From NCBI GenBank assembly GCA_023442525.1, contig JAEZZA010000004.1, positions 62,001-126,000 on the forward strand: a stretch of DNA of 64,000 bases, given 5' to 3'. This document shows, piece by piece, positions 17,596 through 27,181 of this stretch. The number at the start of each line of letters is the position of its first letter. Position 1 is the stretch's first letter. The position numbers and the translations under genes are program-made. The notes under the pieces were generated by a model, which was not told where the DNA came from, did no database searches, and saw only the letters and a list, made by a program, of their open reading frames with translations. Origin of the DNA: Bacteroidota bacterium (lineage in GTDB: Bacteria; Bacteroidota; Bacteroidia; Bacteroidales; UBA10428).

Positions 17596-18543
17596 ATGAA
17601 GAAACTTGCCGTTATTGCATTAGGTGGAAACGCCCTTCAGAGGGATAATCAGAAAGGGACCATTGAGGAACAGGAGAAAAACACATTCAAAACTCTTGAG
17701 AACCTGGTATTTCTTTTAAAAGAAGAATATGAACTGGTAATAACCCATGGTAATGGTCCGCAGGTTGGGGATTTACTGCAACGCAATGACGCCGGTGAGC
17801 AGGTATATGGAATCCCGCAGATGCCGCTTGATGTTTGCGTAGCCGGTACCCAGGGCGAAATCGGTTATATGATTGAACGTATACTTCGCAATGTACTGAA
17901 CAAGCATGGGATAGAGAAAAACGTGATAAGCCTTATCAGCCAGATTGTGGTTGACAAAAAGAGCAAGTCGTTTAACAATCCGGTGAAGCGTATCGGCAGA
18001 AGCTATTCGCCTGAAATGGCAAAAAAACTTGAGCTTGAGAAAAACTGGATTTTTAAGGAAGAAAAGAAGTCCGACGGCGGTTTGCGGCGTGTGGTGGCTT
18101 CTCCGGAACCGGTACGGATTCTCAACAGCGACATCATTACCGACCTGGTACGTAAAGGAAATATAGTGCTGGCCGCCGGAGGCGGTGGAATCCCGGTTTA
18201 TATCGATGCAAAGGGAAACTACCGTCCGGTTGAGGCGGTGATCGATAAAGATATGGCTTCAGCACTGCTGGCAGTTTGCGTGAAAGCTGATGAATTTTAC
18301 ATCCTGACTGATGTGCCTTATGTTTATCTGAACTATAAAAAGCCGGATCAGAAGATCGCTGAATTCATTACACGCGATGAAGCCCGATTGTACCTGGAAT
18401 CGGGGATGTTCGGCGAGGGTACTATGGCTCCTAAGATGAAAGCTGCTCTGTATTTTATTGAACATGGAGGTAGTAAAAGTGTAATTACAGAGGCAACCAA
18501 GCTTGAGAACAAGAAATACGGATCGAGGATAACCATGAATTAA
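17596..18543 (+). CDS. arcC: Carbamate kinase
   Basis: 315-residue amino-acid-kinase-family enzyme with ALGGNALQ at residues 8-15, ITHGNGPQVGDLL near residue 50 and AAGGGGIPVY near residue 197, all typical of carbamate kinase. It makes ATP from carbamoyl phosphate and ADP. No arginine deiminase or ornithine carbamoyltransferase gene adjoins it, so its source of carbamoyl phosphate here is not shown. It stands alone and is followed by a strong hairpin. Confidence 0.92.
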   Translation: MKKLAVIALGGNALQRDNQKGTIEEQEKNTFKTLENLVFLLKEEYELVITHGNGPQVGDLLQRNDAGEQVYGIPQMPLDVCVAGTQGEIGYMIERILRNVLNKHGIEKNVISLISQIVVDKKSKSFNNPVKRIGRSYSPEMAKKLELEKNWIFKEEKKSDGGLRRVVASPEPVRILNSDIITDLVRKGNIVLAAGGGGIPVYIDAKGNYRPVEAVIDKDMASALLAVCVKADEFYILTDVPYVYLNYKKPDQKIAEFITRDEARLYLESGMFGEGTMAPKMKAALYFIEHGGSKSVITEATKLENKKYGSRITMN

Positions 18544-18550
18544 TATAAAA

Positions 18551-18573
18551 AGCCGGGCTTGGATGGCCCGGCT
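18551..18573 (+). terminator. Hairpin after carbamate kinase
   Basis: The arms agccgggc (18551-18558) and gcccggct (18566-18573) pair perfectly over a 7-base loop, 8 bp after the arcC stop. No T-run follows, so it may be a 3'-stabilising hairpin or a weak terminator. Confidence 0.6.
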
Positions 18574-18745
18574 GCTGCCTGAATCTTACTAACCTAACTA
18601 CTCTTTAGATAACCTTATTGCCCTTGTTATCATTATGACCGGGCAAAAGCATTATTACCCTATAAAAAATTGTTGAAAACAAATGCAATTATTAACAACA
18701 GACCGCATATAATCATCGTTATTTTAGCGAAGTTAAATAGTATCA

Positions 18746-19753
18746 ATGCGGAAAGGATTGTTGACAGCGGCTGCTTTGTTGAATTTTTACGTACTCCCGG
18801 CACAGTATCCGGAGAGAATGTCGAGGCACGAATATTTTGAAACCTATAAAGACATCGCTATCAGAGAAATGGAGAGAAGCGGTGTCCCGGCCAGCATTAC
18901 GCTGGCTCAGGGTGCTCTCGAAAGCGGCAACGGTAACAGCCGGCTGGCCCGGTCGGGAAACAATCATTTTGGCATTAAATGCCATAACGACTGGACCGGA
19001 AAGAAAATACATGAGGATGACGACAAGAAGAACGAATGTTTTCGCAAATATTCCTCCGCAGAGGAGTCATACCGCGATCATTCAGATTACCTGAGAGCAA
19101 AAACCAGGTACGCATTTCTGTTCGATCTGAATATTACGGATTATAAAGGGTGGGCAAGGGGACTCAAAAAAGCGGGATATGCCACCAGCCCTACCTACGC
19201 AGAGGCTCTGATAAAGATTATTGAAGAACATAATCTTACTATTTACGACCGCCAGACGGCCAAAAGTCTGGAATCACCACAACGCGCAAAAAAGGCACGC
19301 GTGGAAGCCTCTTCACGGCCCATATTGGAACGCAACAGGGTGAAGTATATTGTAGCACGTACTGGAGATACATTCGACGGGATTGCAGGTGAACTGGGAA
19401 AACTTCCCTGGGAATTGCCCAAATATAATGATGTCAGAAACCCCGATTCACTGTTCCAGGGACAGATTGTTTATATACAGCCCAAACGTAACAAGGCAGA
19501 AGCCGGAAAGAACACTCATACGCTTCAGAAAGGCGAAACCATGTATATGATCTCCCAACTTTACGCAATTAAACTGGAACGATTATATGCACTAAATAAC
19601 CTGAACCCCGGAACACTTGTTTCCGAAGGAACCGTTTTGCAACTTCGTAAACCGGTTAAGCGCCGTGCTGCCAGGCCCCAGGTTGAACCATCTACAAAAA
19701 AAGAATCATCAATCGATTCAGATGAAGAAATAAAGATTGATGTGGTTTTTTAA
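18746..19753 (+). CDS. Secreted glucosaminidase with two LysM domains
   Basis: 335-residue cell-wall hydrolase. It has a signal-like N-terminus, then a FlgJ/Auto-type N-acetylglucosaminidase domain (about residues 30-165) with the family block ASITLAQGALESGNGNSRL containing the likely catalytic Glu. Two LysM peptidoglycan-binding domains follow: KYIVARTGDTFDGIAGEL (about 203-250) and HTLQKGETMYMISQLYAI (about 258-305). It cleaves glycan strands of peptidoglycan in the periplasm. The acidic C-terminus converges on fmt with a 4-bp overlap. Confidence 0.88.
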   Translation: MRKGLLTAAALLNFYVLPAQYPERMSRHEYFETYKDIAIREMERSGVPASITLAQGALESGNGNSRLARSGNNHFGIKCHNDWTGKKIHEDDDKKNECFRKYSSAEESYRDHSDYLRAKTRYAFLFDLNITDYKGWARGLKKAGYATSPTYAEALIKIIEEHNLTIYDRQTAKSLESPQRAKKARVEASSRPILERNRVKYIVARTGDTFDGIAGELGKLPWELPKYNDVRNPDSLFQGQIVYIQPKRNKAEAGKNTHTLQKGETMYMISQLYAIKLERLYALNNLNPGTLVSEGTVLQLRKPVKRRAARPQVEPSTKKESSIDSDEEIKIDVVF

Positions 19754-20709
19754 GTCAACCGGCAGTTGTTCAGATCAAAGCCCCTCAAAAAGTCCTCTAT
19801 ATCCAGTTGTTTTTTACCTTGTAGCTGTACCCGGTATAACTGCATAAATCCATCACGGGCAGCCACTTTTACAAAGGTCTTCTTATCTGTAACCAGTTCT
19901 CCCGGTCTTAATGAGTGGGAATCCCTTAACCGGACGGCCCTGAAAATCTTAAAATTGAGTTTTTCACCAGTGGGAGTTAGCAGGTCGGTCCATGCTGCAG
20001 GGTGGGGACTCAGGCCACGTATGAAATTATGAATTGTATCAATGCCCTGGTTCCAGTTTATTCTGCACTCTTCACGAAAGATTTTCGGTGCAGCTTTAAG
20101 TGGTACTTCCGTTTTTACCAGGATCTGATCAACCGGTTTAATCTTCCCCGAAAAGATATTCCGGATAGTTTCAACAACCAGATCTGAACCAATTTCCATC
20201 AGCCTGTCGTGCACTTCACCGGCCGATTCATTTTCGCCGATAGGAGTTTCACTCGAAGATATCAGGGCTCCTTTGTCGATTTCATGATTGATAAAGAATG
20301 TAGTGACCCCTGTTTTTGTTTCCCCGTTCATTACGGCATGGTTTATCGGAGCGGCTCCCCTGTATTGTGGCAGTAACGAAGCATGCAAATTGAACGTGCC
20401 AAGCGGAGGTAAACTCCATACTTCTTCGGGCAGCATTCTGAAGGCAACCACTACCTGCAGTGCCGGTTTAAAATTCTTAAGAGCTTGCAGAAATTCCGGA
20501 TCCTTCAGTTTAACAGGTTGAAGAACAGGCAGCCCTTTCTCTAAGGCGAACTCCTTAACCGGAGAGGAGTGTAATTGCAGGCCTCTGCCCGATGGTTTAT
20601 CAGGCGCCGTAACAACTGCTTTAACGTCGAAACCCGCATCGGTTATTGCCTTGAGCGATGCCACGGCAAATTCGGGCGTGCCCATGAATACGATGCCGCG
20701 ATTTTGCAT
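19750..20709 (-). CDS. fmt: Methionyl-tRNA formyltransferase
   Basis: 319-residue formyltransferase that formylates initiator Met-tRNA with 10-formyl-THF. Motifs: VFMGTPEFAVASL near the N-terminus, APDKPSGRG, and the catalytic region FNLHASLLPQYRGAAPINHA with the Asn-His pair. The C-terminal tRNA-binding domain includes NFIRGLSPHPAAW. I chose ATG at 20709 (MQNRGIVFMG) rather than the longer frame that begins with TTG at 20715. The start lies 2 bp after the ribBA stop, so the two genes are probably cotranscribed. Confidence 0.95.
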   Translation of the reverse strand: MQNRGIVFMGTPEFAVASLKAITDAGFDVKAVVTAPDKPSGRGLQLHSSPVKEFALEKGLPVLQPVKLKDPEFLQALKNFKPALQVVVAFRMLPEEVWSLPPLGTFNLHASLLPQYRGAAPINHAVMNGETKTGVTTFFINHEIDKGALISSSETPIGENESAGEVHDRLMEIGSDLVVETIRNIFSGKIKPVDQILVKTEVPLKAAPKIFREECRINWNQGIDTIHNFIRGLSPHPAAWTDLLTPTGEKLNFKIFRAVRLRDSHSLRPGELVTDKKTFVKVAARDGFMQLYRVQLQGKKQLDIEDFLRGFDLNNCRLT

Positions 20710-20711
20710 AA

Positions 20712-21980
20712 TCAATCGTCGTTTACAATCCTGAAATCCTGATCTTCGAGCAGGTCGAGCAAATGACCCATTTTATTCTTTTTTGTCTTCAGGTAAAAGT
20801 GGTTATGCTCGTTGGGCGGAATACAAAGGGGGATATTGTCCACTATCGAGATCCCATATCCTTCAAGTCCTGCCCGTTTTATCGGGTTATTGGTGATAAG
20901 CCGTACTTTCCCAAGTCCGAGTTCGCGGAGTATGCTGGCACCCACGCCATAATCTCTTTCGTCTTCTTCAAATCCAAGGTCAAGGTTGGCTTCAACGGTA
21001 TCCCTGCCTTTTTCCTGCAGGTTATATGCCTTGATTTTATTGAACAGTCCTATCCCCCGTCCTTCCTGATTCAGATAAACTATGACACCCTTTCCTTCTT
21101 TTTCAATCATACGCATGGCTTCATGCAACTGTGGACCACAGTCGCAGCGATACGATCCGAAAATATCACCGGTCATGCATGAGGAATGAACCCGTACCAT
21201 TACCGGATCCTCCGGAGTCCATGATCCTTTGATCAGGGCCAGATGTTCGAGCCTGTTCGATTTTTGTATAAAAGGAATAACCTTGAATGTTCCGTATTTA
21301 GTGGGAAGTTTAGCTTTTTCGCCTTTGATTACGAGGCTTTCCTGTTCAAGCAGGTAAGCAATAAGCGACTTGATGGTAATTATTTTAAGTTTATGCCTTT
21401 TTGCAATTTCAATTAATTCAGGCAACCTGGCCATACTGCCATCTTCGTTCATTATCTCAACAAGTGCCCCGCCGGGTTTGAGTCCGGCAAGCCGGGTCAG
21501 GTCAATCGCAGCTTCAGTATGTCCCGGCCGGCGTAAGACTCCCTTCATTTTTGCTTTTAAAGGGAATATATGCCCGGGTCGTCCGAGATCTTCAGGCCTG
21601 GTTTCCGGATCAACCAGGGCCCGGATTGTCTTGGCACGGTCAGTGGCCGAAATGCCTGTAGTGCATCCGTGACCGAGCAAATCAACCGATACGGTAAACG
21701 GAGTACTGTGCAATGAAGTATTACTGCGAACCATCAATTCGAGTTCCAGTTGTTCGCATCTCTTTTCTGGCAGGGGAGCGCAAATTAGTCCTCTCCCGTA
21801 TGTGGCCATGAAATTTACTATCTCGGGGGTAATAAGTTCAGCAGCGCAAATGAAGTCTCCTTCGTTCTCACGGTCTTCGTTATCGACCACAATTATCACT
21901 TTGCCTTCCTTGATATCCTGTATAGCTTCCTTAACAGTGTTCAACTCAATTAACATATTGTTTGTAAACCTATTCGGCAT
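20712..21980 (-). CDS. ribBA: Bifunctional DHBP synthase / GTP cyclohydrolase II
   Basis: 422-residue riboflavin biosynthesis enzyme. The N-terminal RibB part (residues 10 to about 215) has DNEDRENEGDFICAAE and RPGHTEAAIDL. The C-terminal RibA part (about 220-415) has the zinc ligands in SSCMTGDIFGSYRCDCGPQL and the GTP-binding block LNQEGRGIGL. Two starts are possible: ATG at 21980, or the internal Met nine codons in (MLIELNTV), which matches relatives better. It is cotranscribed with fmt. No FMN riboswitch is evident upstream. Confidence 0.95.
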   Translation of the reverse strand: MPNRFTNNMLIELNTVKEAIQDIKEGKVIIVVDNEDRENEGDFICAAELITPEIVNFMATYGRGLICAPLPEKRCEQLELELMVRSNTSLHSTPFTVSVDLLGHGCTTGISATDRAKTIRALVDPETRPEDLGRPGHIFPLKAKMKGVLRRPGHTEAAIDLTRLAGLKPGGALVEIMNEDGSMARLPELIEIAKRHKLKIITIKSLIAYLLEQESLVIKGEKAKLPTKYGTFKVIPFIQKSNRLEHLALIKGSWTPEDPVMVRVHSSCMTGDIFGSYRCDCGPQLHEAMRMIEKEGKGVIVYLNQEGRGIGLFNKIKAYNLQEKGRDTVEANLDLGFEEDERDYGVGASILRELGLGKVRLITNNPIKRAGLEGYGISIVDNIPLCIPPNEHNHFYLKTKKNKMGHLLDLLEDQDFRIVNDD

Positions 21981-21997
21981 GTGAAATTAATTCGATG

Positions 21998-22005
21998 CAA
22001 ATTTA
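21998..22005 (-). promoter_or_regulatory. Candidate -7 box for ribBA-fmt
   Basis: On the minus strand it reads TAAATTTG, matching TAnnTTTG, 17 bp upstream of the longer ribBA start. That short leader may favour the internal start. No clear -33 box is present. Confidence 0.4.
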
Positions 22006-22076
22006 CAACTTGTAATACAATCTGAAGAAGGTTCAGCGAATAAAACATTTCTGCACTTCAATTCAAATGAATTTCA

Positions 22077-23252
22077 TCAGCTCCTCTTTACTTTCTGCCA
22101 TTTTACCGAATAATTGCCGGTGAAATACCTGAAAAAACCTGTTAAAACAGCATAATTCATAATAAAAAGATAATAGGGAGCAAAGAAAAACCCCTGTTTG
22201 GTTTTAACATTCTCAAGCTGCCAGCCTGCAAGTGCCAGAGCGTAAAACAAACATTGCAGGATGAAAAGGGTAATGTAAAGAGGTGAACTGAAAGAACTCA
22301 GTACGATTAACAGGTTTAAGATAAAAACTACCGGGAAAGCAAATGGAACAACAGTCCAGCGGAAAACCTTATGTGAAATATATTTAAACGAGAGCGCACC
22401 ATATTTGAACGGATTTAGTAAATCCGACATACGGGCAAGCGATTGCATACCTCCTGAGGCAATACGCGTCTTCCTCTTGATTTCCTCTGAAATCGACAGC
22501 GATGCAGTTTCGGTGCCGCAAGCCCTTGGAGCGTATTTAATGGAATAGCCCTTACGGATCATCTGCAGCGAAAGGGTAAAATCGTCGAGTAGTGTATCCT
22601 CACTGACTTCATCGTATAATTCCGTACGAATGGCGAAAATTTCACCAACCGCACCCACTACAGATCCGGTTTCGGATTCAAGCTTCTTAATTTTCGATTC
22701 ATATTGCCAGTATAGTCCCTCTCCGGCACTCACAGCCTGCTGCTTGCAGGATGCAGCAATTCTTTTTTCGCCAGTGACACAACCTACTGACGGATCAGCA
22801 AAAGGACGCAGAATTTCATACATTGCTTCCGGGTTAAGCATGGAATTGGCATCCGTAAATACTACGAATGGTGTTTTCACTGCTTTTATCCCCCTGTTCA
22901 TTGCGTGTATCTTGCCTTTTCGCTCATGCTGGTGCATAACCGAAATTTCAGGATAACGGCACAGCAGATCAGCAGTATTGTCGGTAGTCCCGTCGGTAAT
23001 CCAGATAATTTTCAGCTTTTCGGGAGGGTATCTCAGAGTCAGACAGTTATTAACCTTTGCAATTACATATCCTTCCTCATTATATGAAGGGACCAGTAAA
23101 GTTACCTCTGGCTCAAAAACAACAGCAGACTGGTCTCTTTTTCTTCGCGTAATTCGTTGGAAAAGCGAAGCAACCATCAAAATCAGAGTGTATCCCAGGT
23201 AGGTATAGAGTATGATTGAAAGGAAAAACCAGAAAAGCAATTTCAGGATCAT
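22077..23252 (-). CDS. Membrane GT2 glycosyltransferase
   Basis: 391-residue processive-type family 2 glycosyltransferase. It has an N-terminal membrane helix (residues 2-28), a GT-A domain with LLVPSYNEEGYV, the DxD-like FTDANSML and the later DDFTLSLQMIRKGY, and two to three C-terminal membrane segments (about 300-380). Such enzymes build exopolysaccharide or cell-surface glycans with the active site in the cytoplasm. It overlaps the GT4 gene by 4 bp (ATGA type), so it is the last gene of an LptF/G-GT4-GT2 operon. Confidence 0.85.
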   Translation of the reverse strand: MILKLLFWFFLSIILYTYLGYTLILMVASLFQRITRRKRDQSAVVFEPEVTLLVPSYNEEGYVIAKVNNCLTLRYPPEKLKIIWITDGTTDNTADLLCRYPEISVMHQHERKGKIHAMNRGIKAVKTPFVVFTDANSMLNPEAMYEILRPFADPSVGCVTGEKRIAASCKQQAVSAGEGLYWQYESKIKKLESETGSVVGAVGEIFAIRTELYDEVSEDTLLDDFTLSLQMIRKGYSIKYAPRACGTETASLSISEEIKRKTRIASGGMQSLARMSDLLNPFKYGALSFKYISHKVFRWTVVPFAFPVVFILNLLIVLSSFSSPLYITLFILQCLFYALALAGWQLENVKTKQGFFFAPYYLFIMNYAVLTGFFRYFTGNYSVKWQKVKRS

Positions 23253-24463
23253 TTCAGATTCTGTTTATAGAATTCAGCCAGCTTACCGGCAAGATAGCTG
23301 TTGTTATATTTCTCATTTACCAGGTTATAGCCGTTTTGTCCAAGTTTTCGACAAAGATCAGGATATTTCATCAACGATTCAATAGAATTTGCAAACGATT
23401 CAGGCTCATCGGCAATCATAAGATGTTCGCCATTTACCGCCATCAAACCTTCGGCGCCGATGGTTGTGGTTATTACCGGCTTGCAGAGTGCCATAGCTTC
23501 AATAACCTTCATTCGCATACCGCTTCCCGAGAAACAGGGCGCTATCATGGCGGAATAATTTTGGGAATATGATACGGGATCTTCGATTTCACCATGAAAA
23601 ACAACACCGTGAACTTCGAGGCGATGAATCAGCGACCGGGTAGCATTCCTGCCGGCTACATGCAGTTTCAGATCATGGTATTTCTGATGTAATCCGCGAA
23701 ATACCTTATTAATAAACCATAGTAGTCCTTCCTGGTTGGGTATCCAGTCGAGCGATCCCAGGTAATACAATGTGAAGGCCCTGGTCGGCAACTGAGTCGA
23801 CACTGTGTCATCAGGGTATTGAATTATGTCCACTCCGGCAGTGCAAACATGCGAAGGTTTGGTATTACCCATTTGCCTGAATTTCACATTATCTCTTTCG
23901 GTTATCGGAACCAGCAGGTCGTAAGTATTCATTGCCATCTCTTCGAACCGTTTCAACCGCTGTGCAAGCAGCCTGAAATATTTTTTCTTAAGATAATTTG
24001 TTTCCGCATCAGCAATTCTCGTCCATATTTCATGTTCAACATTATGGGCCCTTAGGGCGATCTTTGCCGATGAACACTTTTTAATGGCAGGTATATATTG
24101 AGTCAGATACAACCCTTCGAGTTGCACAATGTCAAATTCCGAATTCGATAAGATCCTCACCAGCTCATCCTCAAAAAAAGATGAACGGAAACGGCTTGCA
24201 GTATATGGCTTTACCGAAAACAGGATATTATATACCAGGCTTCCCAATCTGACACCGGCATCGACGTAAACACTATGAACATCCATAAACCTGGTGTAAG
24301 CCTGATGATGTTCTACAGTGAGCTTATGCTTACGCGTAAACATGGTGAGTACAGTAACCTGATGTCCCAGTGTATGTAAAGCACGGGCAAGGCTGAACAT
24401 GGCAAGTGATCCTCCATCACGTGGTGGATATGGAGGCTTATTACATACCTGTAATATCTTCAT
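23249..24463 (-). CDS. GT4-family glycosyltransferase
   Basis: 404-residue GT-B glycosyltransferase. The N-terminus KPPYPPRDGGSLAMFSLARA is the glycine-rich acceptor-side loop of GT4 enzymes, and the C-terminal half has IAPCFSGSGMRMKVIEAMAL, containing the E-x7-E-type donor-binding region. It transfers an activated sugar in the cytoplasm. Four-bp overlaps with both neighbours show tight translational coupling in one operon with an LptF/G-type permease, suggesting work on surface polysaccharide or LPS. Confidence 0.88.
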   Translation of the reverse strand: MKILQVCNKPPYPPRDGGSLAMFSLARALHTLGHQVTVLTMFTRKHKLTVEHHQAYTRFMDVHSVYVDAGVRLGSLVYNILFSVKPYTASRFRSSFFEDELVRILSNSEFDIVQLEGLYLTQYIPAIKKCSSAKIALRAHNVEHEIWTRIADAETNYLKKKYFRLLAQRLKRFEEMAMNTYDLLVPITERDNVKFRQMGNTKPSHVCTAGVDIIQYPDDTVSTQLPTRAFTLYYLGSLDWIPNQEGLLWFINKVFRGLHQKYHDLKLHVAGRNATRSLIHRLEVHGVVFHGEIEDPVSYSQNYSAMIAPCFSGSGMRMKVIEAMALCKPVITTTIGAEGLMAVNGEHLMIADEPESFANSIESLMKYPDLCRKLGQNGYNLVNEKYNNSYLAGKLAEFYKQNLK

Positions 24464-26607
24464 TCGGGTATATAAACTTCAGGTTTTAATGCATTACTAT
24501 TGAGAAGATTGACCATTCCTGCCGAAAGTTCTATGATCTGTCGTAAGTTCCTGGCAAGCAATCTGACCTTGATTCTTAAATGAATCAAACGGATTAAAGC
24601 CACAGGGAAAACTATAAGGGCAATTATCCGGTATGAGGGTTTAGTGAAGATTGTTGAGGTAATCCGGCCATTTACAGGCGGAAATTCTGTAAGTCGCTTT
24701 TTAAAATAGGGCAAACGGAACCACTGACTCAGAATAACCTGGTCGATAAAACTATTGTAGTGGATTCCGAATTCCACAAGGTAAAAATAACCAGTATTAT
24801 GAAAGGATTTCGATGCCAGATTTGCCATTTTCCCATCGGTCTCCAGTTGCTCAAGGCATTTACGAGCCAAATTGCTTATCTCAATAAAACCATTCTGTAG
24901 GTCGCTCCTGGGAAAATCATTGAATTCAAACTTTCCGGTGATATGCACTTTCTTTTCCATCAGCACACCCTTCCTTAAACCCGTTTTTTCACGAATCCAG
25001 TTCAGGTAAGTATCTATGTTCAAAATGGCAGAATCGTTGGTTGCCTGGTAAGTAAGGAAAATTCCTGCAATTACCAGGATAAAGGATGAAAGCCACATAC
25101 CCTGGAATGAGGAAAGGAGGCTTTCTTCCACGAATTTCTGTCCTATTAGTGAAATCACATAGTACAGTATAAATAGCAAGGTTGAAATTACGGTTGGCAG
25201 CCCGAGTCCCCCTTTACGAATGATTGCACCTAATGGTGCGCCAATAAACAGAAAAATGAGGCAGGCAAATGAAAGCGTAAATTTCCGGTGCCATTCTATT
25301 TCGTGTTTTCGAAGTTTTCTTATTTCAAAATCCATCATGCGCGTTGAGGACTGAACCATGTAATCGTTTGTCTTTACCATGCTTAGGGCTTCGGAAACGA
25401 TCCTTTTTCTCGTCTCGAGTGCGAATGAAGAATACAGGCTGTCGAAATCCTCAATTTTTTTAAGTGTAACTAATCCGAGATCTGTAGTATCGGCTTTAAT
25501 GGTATCAGTATTAACAGTATCCGCGGGCAGGTCGGCACGTGCACCTTTTGCGGCCAAACGGGCGGCTTTCTTCCGGGCCTCAATATTTCTCTGCAACATC
25601 TCCCTTCTTTCCCCGGGTGAAATCGTAGGTGCAGATACATTCCTTGAAGCGTTGGTATAAAGATTCCGGTTGATATCTGATGCGATCGGGGCAGTACCCG
25701 GGCGATTCAATTTATAAAAACTGGTTCTGATCATGTTACGGGCGAATTCCCGACTGCTCAACTCCAGCGATCGTTGGAGCGAATCGGTGGCATACTTAAG
25801 TTGTGAAGCATTCAGCATCTGGTAGGCATTCTTGAATATGCGTTCGTCGGAACGTTCGAGCTCAAATCCGGTCATTTCAATAATAATATTCTGTTCGCCG
25901 AACCTGAGTAGCTGATGTGGATAACGCTTATCACGGCGCCGCCTGCTTTCACCGACTTCCGTGTATTTATATCCGTTCCACAGGGTTATGACCATATTCC
26001 TCTTATCCTCGGTAATTTTCATTCTCCCCGAATCAGCCACGGTAACATCACTGTTACCACTGGATTTTGAATGATCATAAATCTTAATATCGTACAATAA
26101 ATTGGTAACCGGATCCTTTTTTCCGACTCTTATAACAAGATCTTGAATACCCTTGGTAAATACGCCTTCGGTAATTGAGACTTCCGGATGAAGATTTCGT
26201 ACATCCAGCCTCAGGGTCCGCATTTTCAGGTTGGTAATGGGAACCACGTTATTGGCAAAAAAAAATGCAAACCCCGAAATAATTATTACGAGAAATATAA
26301 CAGGAAGAAGAATACGCTGAAGCGAAATGCCCGAAGCTTTAATGGCAGTGAGCTCATAATACTCGCCCATATTCCCGAATGTCATGAGCGACGAAAGTAA
26401 TACGGCAAGCGGAAGTGCAAGAGGTACTAAACCTGCACAGGCATAAAGCAGAAATTCACCTATAATTTCAATTCCCAGTCCTTTACCAACCAGCTCATCA
26501 ATATACCTCCATAAAAACTGCATGAGGAGGAGGAACATTACAATGAAAAAGGTCATAACAAAAGGACCCAGAAAAGACATAATAACCAACTTGTGCAGTC
26601 GCTTCAC
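24460..26607 (-). CDS. LptF/LptG-family LPS export permease with C-terminal extension
   Basis: 715-residue YjgP/YjgQ permease. It starts at GTG 26607 (MKRLHKLVIMSFLGPFVMTF), matching the usual family start. Three N-terminal membrane helices (to about residue 120), a periplasmic beta-jellyroll region (about 130-430) and three helices near 440-530 form the LptF/G core that moves LPS out of the inner membrane with LptB. A further ~170 residues (EKKVHITGKFEFNDFP onward) follow, with one more hydrophobic stretch near residue 660; this extension is not part of the core. It leads the operon with two glycosyltransferases. Confidence 0.85.
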   Translation of the reverse strand: MKRLHKLVIMSFLGPFVMTFFIVMFLLLMQFLWRYIDELVGKGLGIEIIGEFLLYACAGLVPLALPLAVLLSSLMTFGNMGEYYELTAIKASGISLQRILLPVIFLVIIISGFAFFFANNVVPITNLKMRTLRLDVRNLHPEVSITEGVFTKGIQDLVIRVGKKDPVTNLLYDIKIYDHSKSSGNSDVTVADSGRMKITEDKRNMVITLWNGYKYTEVGESRRRRDKRYPHQLLRFGEQNIIIEMTGFELERSDERIFKNAYQMLNASQLKYATDSLQRSLELSSREFARNMIRTSFYKLNRPGTAPIASDINRNLYTNASRNVSAPTISPGERREMLQRNIEARKKAARLAAKGARADLPADTVNTDTIKADTTDLGLVTLKKIEDFDSLYSSFALETRKRIVSEALSMVKTNDYMVQSSTRMMDFEIRKLRKHEIEWHRKFTLSFACLIFLFIGAPLGAIIRKGGLGLPTVISTLLFILYYVISLIGQKFVEESLLSSFQGMWLSSFILVIAGIFLTYQATNDSAILNIDTYLNWIREKTGLRKGVLMEKKVHITGKFEFNDFPRSDLQNGFIEISNLARKCLEQLETDGKMANLASKSFHNTGYFYLVEFGIHYNSFIDQVILSQWFRLPYFKKRLTEFPPVNGRITSTIFTKPSYRIIALIVFPVALIRLIHLRIKVRLLARNLRQIIELSAGMVNLLNSNALKPEVYIPE

Positions 26608-26641
26608 TGTAGTTGAAAATGAAATAAATCCAATCTGAATG

Positions 26642-26649
26642 CAAAGCTA
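26642..26649 (-). promoter_or_regulatory. Candidate -7 box for the permease-glycosyltransferase operon
   Basis: On the minus strand it reads TAGCTTTG, matching TAnnTTTG, 34 bp before the GTG start at 26607. A GCTTT run about 20 bp further upstream is a weak -33 candidate. Confidence 0.4.
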
Positions 26650-26675
26650 AGGATAATTTTGCAGAGGAAAGCAGG

Positions 26676-27056
26676 TTAAAGTCCTAATGCATGCTTTAAC
26701 CTGGAAACCTGGGAATTCCAAAGTTCAATGGTGCTTTCCTTATCCTCATCATCTGTAAAATCGGTGATAATCAGAGCAGTATCACCAGTTAATTCATCGG
26801 TGCTAATCCTGAATTCAAACCAGTGAGTTTCGGGTTCGTAGTCATCTACCCAGCGATACCGGATGTACTTATTCTCTTTTCGTTGAATAATATCCGCCCT
26901 TTGTTCTGAATTGTCCCAGAAAAAGCTGTATTGTGTGCCATTGATATTCACATTATCTGCAAACCATTCAGATAATCCTCCCGGAGTGCTTAAACGTGGA
27001 TAGATCACTTTCGGTGAGGAATTAAGCGTATATTCAAGTATAATCTTTTTCTTCAT
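26676..27056 (-). CDS. START-like domain protein
   Basis: 126-residue soluble protein with the AHSA1/START-like helix-grip pattern: EYTLNSSPKVIYPRLSTPGG at the start, WFADNV, a beta-rich middle (YIRYRWVDDYEPETHWFEFR) and a C-terminal amphipathic helix (ELWNSQVSRLKHALGL). Such single-domain proteins are widespread in Bacteroidota and their ligand is unknown. It lies upstream of the permease operon in the same direction, but a promoter-like box separates them. Confidence 0.75.
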   Translation of the reverse strand: MKKKIILEYTLNSSPKVIYPRLSTPGGLSEWFADNVNINGTQYSFFWDNSEQRADIIQRKENKYIRYRWVDDYEPETHWFEFRISTDELTGDTALIITDFTDDEDKESTIELWNSQVSRLKHALGL

Positions 27057-27181
27057 CTTACATGTAAGTGATTTTTCTACAATTAATTAGCTGAATGGCA
27101 ACAGCCTTATTGACGCAATATATGAAAAATGTTTTCAATTTTCAATTATTTTTGAAATAAGATCAATTCAACCTCAAGATT

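Noticed and set aside
17596..18543. Arginine deiminase pathway operon
   Set aside because: Only carbamate kinase is present; no arcA, arcB or antiporter gene lies next to it.
22006..22076. FMN riboswitch upstream of ribBA
   Set aside because: The leader is short and A+T-rich, and lacks the conserved FMN-box helices.
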